NCBI GenBank assembly: GCA_029555925.1
Contig: JAKPQU010000415.1
Location: 1 to 27,257, forward strand
Source of the DNA: Bacillota bacterium
GTDB taxonomy: Bacteria; Eremiobacterota; SpSt-956; JAKJGF01
Length of the DNA: 27,257 bases
Direction: 5' to 3'
A program made the translations under genes and the position numbers. The notes under the pieces are model-generated. The model searched no databases. It had not been told where the DNA came from and worked only from the letters and a program-made list of their open reading frames with translations. Positions 21,891-27,257 of the stretch are shown here, in pieces (position 1 is the stretch's first letter; the number at the start of each line of letters is the position of its first letter).

Positions 21891-24002
21891 TCAATCAAGG
21901 AGACCTTTTATCCAGGGTATAACCCCTGGGAAAGGGGAATTTTTTATTTCATCCATAAGCTTCAGTCCTTTATCATGCCAGGCACCATCAGGATTTTCAT
22001 CCATATATTTCTTTAAAACATTTATACTCTTTTTTATTCTTCCTGATTTAAACAGAATAAGAGCTTCAAAAAAATCCTTTTCTTTATAGCCGGGATTGAG
22101 CATTAAAGCTTTTTTATACTGTGTCAGAGCCAGATCTCTTGAGTGCTGTTCAAGTTTCTTCCCGAACAAATAATAAAGTTCTATAAGTTTATGTTCAATA
22201 TCTTCTTCCTGACAGGATATATAAATTTCATCATATAGCTCTATTGCTTCCTGATATTTTTTTAAATTTGTCAGGATTTCTCCGTATAACAGTTGAAATT
22301 TTACATTATCTCCTTTAAGTTCCAGGACTTTTCTCATATTCTCCTCTGCTTGTTCATAACTCCTGAGTCCCATAAGTATTTTCACATAAAGTACTCGAAG
22401 GTTTATATCTCTCTTTCTTATTTCGATAGCTTTTCTCATATAGGTTTCTGCCTCGAAATATTTTCCGTCTATTTCATAGAGAACAGCAAGATGGACATAA
22501 CATTTCAGCATATTTTTATTCTCAGCCAGGTTCACTATAAGCTCTTCCACCGTATCAAAATATAAATTTTTATCTTCAGGAAATCTGTCTCTATATGGTT
22601 CCAGATTCTTGCCAACAAAAAGGGCAAGAAAATCCATAACATTTTTCTCCGTAAGATCACCAAGAGCCTGAAGAGCACTTTTCTGGACAGCAGGGCTCGG
22701 GTCTTTAATGAGTTTTCCAATATCCTTTATAGCTATTCTGGCTCCTATCTTTGCAAGAGACGCAGGGGTATATCTCCTTATAATTTCATCAGGACTGGAA
22801 AGCATTTTTATAAGAGGTTCAATAACTCTCTCGTCTTTAAAATTACCCAGTAAATCTACTATTTTCCTGTGTTTTGCTTTAAACTCTTCCATATTCAGAA
22901 GTTTTACAAGAGGTTCCAGAGCCCTCTGGTCCTGTTTTTCTGCCATTTCTATGACTCTATCCACATCAGATGCGGAAGAAATTATCAAAGCTGTTTCTTT
23001 GACCTGTTCTTTAGGAACTCTTTTCTGTGCAAAGAGGCCTTTTTTACTGGTAGAAACTTCTTCTTCTATAAATTCTTTTCTTACTTTTTCAAGATCGCCG
23101 CTATCATCATTAAATTCCCCCAGATCCCTTTTCCCTTCCAGAACCTCTTTCATCTCCAGCGCAGAAGCAAAACGATTTTCAGGATAGAGGCTCAGGGCTT
23201 TTTTTACTATTTTTTCAAGCCATGGTGATACATCAGGTCTGGTTTCTTTCAGAGGAGGAAATTTCAGAGGCCCGGGCTGCACAGCAGTCAGGAGAAAATA
23301 CATAACAGCAGCAAGACCATAAAGGTCACTCCTTGGCTCAGGCTGTCCCTGGTACTGTTCAAGAGAGGCATAGCCCATGGTGCCGACAATAGTCTTTTCT
23401 GTGTTTGTATCAGGATTTACAGGTCTTGCCAGTCCAAAATCTATAAGCATTATTCTTCCGTCATTACAGAGAAATATATTCGATGGTTTTATATCTCTAT
23501 GAAGTATGGGTTTGGGCTTTTGATTATGCAGATATACGAGAATATCACATACATCTATTCCGATTTTTACGACAAATTTCTCATCCACTCCAGTATTATT
23601 ACATTTAACTGTTATATAACTGAAGAGATCTATGCCATCGAGATAATCCATTATAAGGTAATAGCGATTTTGATGGGTAAAATAATCTGTAACTCTGGGA
23701 ATGCCGTTATGCCTTAAATCTGCCAGAAGCTTGGCTTCTTCCATAAACCGTTTTTTCATATATTCCAGGTCTGTTTCTTCCTGATTGAGCATTTCTTTTA
23801 TTGCACAGAGCTGGGTTAAACGGGTATCAAAACCTTTATATACTGCTCCCATACCTCCTGCCTTGATTGATGTTTTTATTTCATAACGGCCGTCCAGAAC
23901 AGTGCCGGGTTTAAACCATTTTACTCCATAAGTGAGACAGTAAATGCAATTACCGTCATTATCAAAATCTTTATGGCCACATTTAATACATGGTTCAGAC
24001 AT
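21891..24002 (-). CDS. Ser/Thr protein kinase with zinc ribbon, HEAT and TPR repeats (kinase 2)
   Basis: A 703-residue paralogue of kinase 1, alignable end to end. The zinc ribbon is Cys5, Cys8, Cys19, Cys22; the kinase has Gly loop KAGGMGAVYKG, Lys69, HRDIKPSN with Asp170, and DFG at 188-190. HEAT repeats span about 355-465 and TPRs about 500-690. The two C-termini are most alike (NPGYKEKDFFEAL, LKKYMDENP, SPFPG, PWIK). This argues for a recent-to-intermediate duplication and a shared C-terminal partner. The linker (290-345) is the least conserved part. It is the first gene of the kinase-PilT-kinase run; 164 bp without visible features separates it from the PilT-like gene. The ribosome binding site is weak (AAAGAG). 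Confidence 0.92.
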   Translation of the reverse strand: MSEPCIKCGHKDFDNDGNCIYCLTYGVKWFKPGTVLDGRYEIKTSIKAGGMGAVYKGFDTRLTQLCAIKEMLNQEETDLEYMKKRFMEEAKLLADLRHNGIPRVTDYFTHQNRYYLIMDYLDGIDLFSYITVKCNNTGVDEKFVVKIGIDVCDILVYLHNQKPKPILHRDIKPSNIFLCNDGRIMLIDFGLARPVNPDTNTEKTIVGTMGYASLEQYQGQPEPRSDLYGLAAVMYFLLTAVQPGPLKFPPLKETRPDVSPWLEKIVKKALSLYPENRFASALEMKEVLEGKRDLGEFNDDSGDLEKVRKEFIEEEVSTSKKGLFAQKRVPKEQVKETALIISSASDVDRVIEMAEKQDQRALEPLVKLLNMEEFKAKHRKIVDLLGNFKDERVIEPLIKMLSSPDEIIRRYTPASLAKIGARIAIKDIGKLIKDPSPAVQKSALQALGDLTEKNVMDFLALFVGKNLEPYRDRFPEDKNLYFDTVEELIVNLAENKNMLKCYVHLAVLYEIDGKYFEAETYMRKAIEIRKRDINLRVLYVKILMGLRSYEQAEENMRKVLELKGDNVKFQLLYGEILTNLKKYQEAIELYDEIYISCQEEDIEHKLIELYYLFGKKLEQHSRDLALTQYKKALMLNPGYKEKDFFEALILFKSGRIKKSINVLKKYMDENPDGAWHDKGLKLMDEIKNSPFPGVIPWIKGLLD

Positions 24003-24213
24003 TATTTATATTCTCTTTCTGTTATGAGGGATTATTTATGTGAAAGAATAGTTCCAGCATAGAAAAAAAAATCCTTCCTCTAACCTGCTTAACGGGGAAA
24101 ATAAAAATGAGAGTAAAAGTATGACAAACCTTATAGTGTCAGATTAAGTCTATTTTTTTATTCATTTTTCAATTACATAAATTTTTCATATTACCGCATT
24201 GAGCATTACTGAA

Positions 24214-24234
24214 GTGAGCAGTGAATAGTGAAAA
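24214..24234 (+). repeat. Heptamer tract GTGAGCA, GTGAATA, GTGAAAA
   Basis: Three consecutive 7-bp units that share only GTGA. They lie in the 376-bp intergenic region 24003-24378 upstream of kinase 2. Besides this tract and an R3 copy, the region shows AT-rich sequence with no convincing ORF or promoter. Confidence 0.8.
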
Positions 24235-24310
24235 GGCAGAAAACCTTATCTAATCTGGTTTATAACATATTAAAATATTAATTGCTTATACTCAGGTCAG
24301 TAATATGTAA

Positions 24311-24372
24311 TGAGGTAAGCATAAATAATTCATATATGCTCTCGTGACGCGTGACGGAAGGAACACGTTTAT
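24311..24372 (+). repeat. Dispersed repeat R3, two-heptamer copy
   Basis: ATAAATAATTCATATATGCT, then CTC GTGACGC GTGACGG AAGGAA, then CGTTTATTACAT. It is homologous to 7563-7619 and to the complement of 1970-2042. It lies just downstream of the primase-like gene. Confidence 0.75.
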
Positions 24373-24378
24373 TACATA

Positions 24379-25785
24379 TCAGGTAAGTCCGAAATATCTC
24401 TGAGCACCCAGTATTTCAACCCATCCGTTGGCCCATTTTGCCGCATCGTATTTTTCAAAACGATTACCCCAGTCTGCGAGGTGATTATCTTCATAAATAG
24501 CTCTTATGAAACCTCCTATATGTTTTGGATGCCATCCTGCATCCATAAAATCATTGATCAGAAGATTTAAATTGTCAGGCTGCAGAAGAGACGGATTGGG
24601 GTCGTAAATTATATGAGCTAAATGAGGAAACTGAATACATATGGCATTGTAATTACGATAGGTTTTACTCCATATTTCATATGGCTCATGTTCTTCACTG
24701 TCCATTACATGATGGAAATAGGCCATAGGTGATTCTCTGTATAAACGGATTAAATTCCTGATACCTGAACTTCCGTCAGGTATATGACCATCCTGCTCAG
24801 AAAAATGTTTCAAAGCTTCATAATAATTATTCCTTACCTTTACCATGGTTCTCATATCGGGGAAATTTTCCACCCATCCTCTGGCACGTATAAGTCGAAC
24901 GGGAATCGGGGTCTGGTAGAAAACCTCGGGATCGAGTATTTTCTGAAAATGGAGTTTTATATATGGAGAATCAGGAATGGAACAGTTCGAATTATCAACA
25001 CTTCTTGTGAGCATGGTAAGATCCAGAGCTATACCTTCATCACCAATATCGGACATTTCAACAGGCAATCTGTAAGACAATCTTCTTGCATCATGAATAA
25101 TCAAACCTGCAAGAAACAACATGAGACGTAAAGCACCTTTAAAAGAAAGTTCTTCTCTCTCTGTTACAGCTCTGTATCTTTTAAAAGCAGGATATTTCTG
25201 CTTTGCTGCAAGAGTCGGTTCTATTGTTCCTCCAATTCTTACCAGTTCGGAGACAAGAGGAGAATTAAATGGAACGGAAGAAATAAAATTATACCCCCGT
25301 CCTGTTAAAACAGCTATGTGATCGATTCCTAAAGAAAGGAGTTTTTCTCGTATAAGAGAATAAACAGGTTCTACGGCAGATAAAACTTCCTCCTGATTTA
25401 AAAGAATATTACTGCAGTCCCTGTTGGTAAAATATTCAATATCCAGAAATATAAGAACCCTTTTTTTCTGCCATATCGATTGACAGAGAGCAAGAGGAGG
25501 ATCTCTGTAATTTACATAATAATTTACATATTCTTCTTTTGAAACTGAACGTCCTGTACAGAGTTTTCCCTTTTCTTCAACAATCTGTCTTCCTATAAGA
25601 GCAAGATATTCACATGATGTCGTCATCATGGCTTCATGGAGATTGGCAGAATCACTGAGACGTCTGAGGCCCTTTTCCAGATGAAAATTATCATATTCTG
25701 ATCCTAAAGACTGAAGGGCCACACGCCACACATCGTCCTGCCACCACCATTTATTCAGTGCAGAAACAGATTCTGATAAATCCAT
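24379..25785 (-). CDS. Divergent protein with archaeo-eukaryotic primase (AEP)-like motifs
   Basis: A 468-residue protein. I see three AEP-superfamily-like motifs in the correct order: motif I hhhDxE in VLIFLDIEYF (Asp115, Glu117); motif II LTGRGYNFISS (160-170), like sGxGxH but with Asn166 in place of His; motif III IALDLTMLTRSVD (252-264, Asp255), then DSPYIKLH. The C-terminal region (about 405-468) is a compact helical module, GWHPKHIGGFIRAIYEDN and DAAKWANGWV, like domains that follow primases. If correct it is a primase-polymerase-type fold with one altered catalytic residue. I chose the ATG at 25783-25785 because AAAAGGTGGTG lies 6 nt upstream. The next gene upstream is endonuclease IV-like, which fits DNA repair. 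The assignment is a hypothesis from motifs. Confidence 0.45.
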   Translation of the reverse strand: MDLSESVSALNKWWWQDDVWRVALQSLGSEYDNFHLEKGLRRLSDSANLHEAMMTTSCEYLALIGRQIVEEKGKLCTGRSVSKEEYVNYYVNYRDPPLALCQSIWQKKRVLIFLDIEYFTNRDCSNILLNQEEVLSAVEPVYSLIREKLLSLGIDHIAVLTGRGYNFISSVPFNSPLVSELVRIGGTIEPTLAAKQKYPAFKRYRAVTEREELSFKGALRLMLFLAGLIIHDARRLSYRLPVEMSDIGDEGIALDLTMLTRSVDNSNCSIPDSPYIKLHFQKILDPEVFYQTPIPVRLIRARGWVENFPDMRTMVKVRNNYYEALKHFSEQDGHIPDGSSGIRNLIRLYRESPMAYFHHVMDSEEHEPYEIWSKTYRNYNAICIQFPHLAHIIYDPNPSLLQPDNLNLLINDFMDAGWHPKHIGGFIRAIYEDNHLADWGNRFEKYDAAKWANGWVEILGAQRYFGLT

Positions 25786-25805
25786 TACAATCACCACCTT
25801 TTACA

Positions 25806-25869
25806 GTGAGCAGTTACCGATGACCGGTTTGTTTGCTCACTACTCGTCTGTAATCGTGACGCGTGACGC
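25806..25869. repeat. Heptamer tracts with GTGAGCA...TGCTCAC pair
   Basis: GTGAGCA, GTTACCG, ATGACCG run from 25806, with TGCTCAC at 25834-25840 facing them. Two GTGACGC units follow at 25856-25869. The layout echoes 17754-17822. It is the intergenic space upstream of the AEP-like gene. Confidence 0.65.
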
Positions 25870-25901
25870 GTGTTTGCACCACTCACTGCTCGCTGGTTCC
25901 C

Positions 25902-25943
25902 ACTCACATTTCACACTTCACTCTTCACTTCTCACCACTCACT
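25902..25943 (-). repeat. Six-unit heptamer tract with varied units
   Basis: Plus-strand units ACTCACA, TTTCACA, CTTCACT, CTTCACT, TCTCACC, ACTCACT are all xxTCACx at exact 7-bp spacing while the other positions vary. On the minus strand this is GTGANNN. The endonuclease IV-like gene's TGA stop (25939-25941) lies inside the first unit. Confidence 0.85.
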
Positions 25944-26889
25944 TTTCCCTTATCATCTCAACAAAATTCCTTCTTTTTAATTTTCTGCAGATAGCCATGT
26001 TTATTTCCTTTATTGCTTTAAGTATAATATTAAAATCTTTTTCAAAAATTTCCAGGACAAGCCTCAGAGGACGTCCTGATTTCACGCAAAAATCCACTGC
26101 GAGTTCAAGGGCTGCCGAAATATTCATTTCAAAACCTTCATTATACATTTCAGGAGGATCATCAAGTCGAAATCTGGCTCTGAAAGGATCTTCATCAGGG
26201 TATATACCGGGGACAAGATGGGTTTCAGTTTGCCAGCAGCCCCCGAGATGCCAGACATATACATCATGAGGGTTAAGAAGATTAAGGGTATCTTCCATTA
26301 TCTGAGGGAATCTTTTAAATCGAACATCTTCAAAGCCTTCTTTCCTTGTCTCACATATTAACGCCTGAGATCTCCACAGATGGGACATATCAAAAACAAG
26401 TCTTGTCTCAGGCAATATGTCCTGGCATTGTTCCAGTATTCTTTTTGTTTCAGTCGGTGTAGCAGGATATTTCGGAAACTCAAGTATTTCTATACATGGC
26501 ACAAAGGTAAAACCTTCTTCTTTATAAACCTTTGCAAACTCACTGAACACCTTTATGCTTTCCGGTATAAAAACAAATTCTCTGTAATTATCGTCTATCC
26601 ATCTGTCTACCTGACACAGGTGGAATACAAAATAATCGGCATAAATACTGTTGGCCCATCTCATTACTTCAATAATGCTTGCTATACTGTAGTTTTTCTT
26701 AAAACCGCTGATATCCAGAACATCTATTTTGAGGTTAGGAGCATGAACACCGAGAATTCTTGGTTGTTCAAAGATTTCATAACTTATGCCCTGATTTGCC
26801 GCAATTTCTGTCCACGAATTTCTCTGAGGAATAAACATATTGTTTATATGATCATATTCACCCCAGATTTTTTCAGGCTGTAGTTCCAT
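25939..26889 (-). CDS. Endonuclease IV-like (AP2Ec) TIM-barrel protein, main open frame
   Basis: 316 residues of an AP endonuclease family 2 / sugar-isomerase-like barrel. The metal ligands match E. coli endonuclease IV in order: His49 (VHAPNL), His90 (FVFH), Glu134 (PCIEI), Asp167 and His170 (FDMSH), His214 (VWHLGG), Glu222-x-His224 (in place of Asp-x-His), and Glu280 (LVLEIF). This near-complete trinuclear set favours a nuclease-type enzyme over a sugar isomerase. The ATG at 26887-26889 has no ribosome binding site, and barrel strand 1 is missing from this frame. Both are found in the same frame upstream, behind a TAA (see 26893-27030). It is probably either a gene broken by a nonsense mutation or one made by reinitiation or readthrough. 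It precedes the AEP-like gene. Confidence 0.75.
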   Translation of the reverse strand: MELQPEKIWGEYDHINNMFIPQRNSWTEIAANQGISYEIFEQPRILGVHAPNLKIDVLDISGFKKNYSIASIIEVMRWANSIYADYFVFHLCQVDRWIDDNYREFVFIPESIKVFSEFAKVYKEEGFTFVPCIEILEFPKYPATPTETKRILEQCQDILPETRLVFDMSHLWRSQALICETRKEGFEDVRFKRFPQIMEDTLNLLNPHDVYVWHLGGCWQTETHLVPGIYPDEDPFRARFRLDDPPEMYNEGFEMNISAALELAVDFCVKSGRPLRLVLEIFEKDFNIILKAIKEINMAICRKLKRRNFVEMIREK

Positions 26890-26892
26890 AAG

Positions 26893-27030
26893 TTAATAAG
26901 GAGATGAAAGGGTTACACGGAGGTCATGAATATAATAACGAAGACTGTCAGGTATAGATCTGCCAAGACGGACATCTGCTTTATTGACACAGGAAAGGGC
27001 GGGGCCTACAAAAACAAACTCATTAAACAC
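26893..27030 (-). pseudogene. N-terminal part of the endonuclease IV-like gene, cut by an in-frame TAA
   Basis: A GTG at 27028-27030, with AAAGGTGA 5 nt upstream, opens 45 codons: MFNEFVFVGPALSCVNKADV at the start and RYYIHDLRVTLSSPY at the end. Then comes TAA (26893-26895), CTT, and in the same frame the ATG of the downstream gene. FVFVGPALSC could be barrel strand 1, and the helix leading to MELQPEKIW reads naturally across the stop. The whole would be about 362 residues. Alternatives are a sequencing error, stop readthrough, or a genuine small ORF coupled to the next gene. Confidence 0.55.
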
Positions 27031-27115
27031 GTTACTCACCTTTCTCTCTAAATATTAAATTATTGTAAGCGTTCAGCTATCAGCAGTCAGTTTTTATAGT
27101 TTATTTCATAACTTA

Positions 27116-27257
27116 TTACCGTAACAGGTAAATTAGTAACCATTTATCAGCTTCTGCCTGACAGGCTCTTACGAAGAAAAATAATTTGCCTTATTTAATT
27201 TGTTTTACAGACAATAAATTAGCCCTTATTTAATTTTTAATTCTATATAAAAAACTA
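27116..27257 (+). mobile_element. MITE-1 copy 3 (cut by window end)
   Basis: Begins TTACCGTAACAGGTAAATTA and follows the complement of copy 1 through AGCTTCTGCCTGACAGGCTC, TTGTTTTACAGACAATAAAT and beyond to the window edge. It lies about 75 bp upstream of the endonuclease IV-like gene. The stretch 27041-27115 between them shows no gene. Confidence 0.78.

Noticed and set aside
25939..26889. Sugar phosphate isomerase/epimerase assignment.
   Set aside because: Same fold family, but the extra His ligands (His49, His90, Glu-x-His at 222-224) fit the endonuclease IV metal pattern better. Not excluded.

Overview
The window is about 27 kb of AT-rich bacterial DNA with 23 supportable protein genes plus several small, broken or doubtful ones. 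No rRNA, tRNA or CRISPR array is visible. A probable lipoprotein, prepilins, GspE/GspF-type assembly proteins and a PilT-like ATPase point to a diderm, pilus-bearing bacterium. Ser/Thr kinases fused to HEAT and TPR repeats and a recurring N-terminal 'GDR-x-x-L' segment fit an uncultivated candidate phylum. I cannot assign a phylum from sequence alone.

Layout, left to right. 1-6.3 kb: an ABC-type sugar-binding protein, a YpdA-like flavoprotein fused to a CDGSH iron-sulfur domain, a YiiX-like permuted papain-fold enzyme, an unknown acidic protein and an EcsC-family protein. 6.6-10 kb: a Spo11/TopoVI-A-like 'Mini-A' protein, a CBM20-esterase and a clan-CD (caspase/gingipain-like) lipoprotein. 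10.2-17.6 kb: a leftward pilus or type II secretion cluster with three GspF paralogues, one GspE/PilB-type ATPase, two clear prepilins, one pilin-like protein and a glycine-rich protein. 17.8-18.4 kb: two small membrane-anchored coiled-coil proteins transcribed the other way. 18.5-24 kb: a kinase - PilT-like ATPase - kinase operon whose kinases are paralogues; this probably links phosphorylation to pilus dynamics. 24.4-27 kb: a divergent protein with primase-polymerase (AEP)-like motifs next to an endonuclease IV-like TIM barrel whose frame is interrupted by a TAA codon.

The most unusual material lies between the genes. About twenty tracts of 7-bp tandem repeats sit against gene ends or starts. 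They differ in sequence but mostly share a GTGA/GTAA core. In places they form inverted pairs that look like terminators or operators. Two MITE-like families are present: MITE-1, about 216 bp, ends TACCGYWACAGGTAAA; MITE-2, about 107 bp, ends ACTATACTTTYGCA. A third dispersed repeat of about 60 bp carries the heptamer tract in different copy numbers. All three convergent gene junctions carry inverted repeats from these families, and one MITE supplies the stop codon of a kinase gene.
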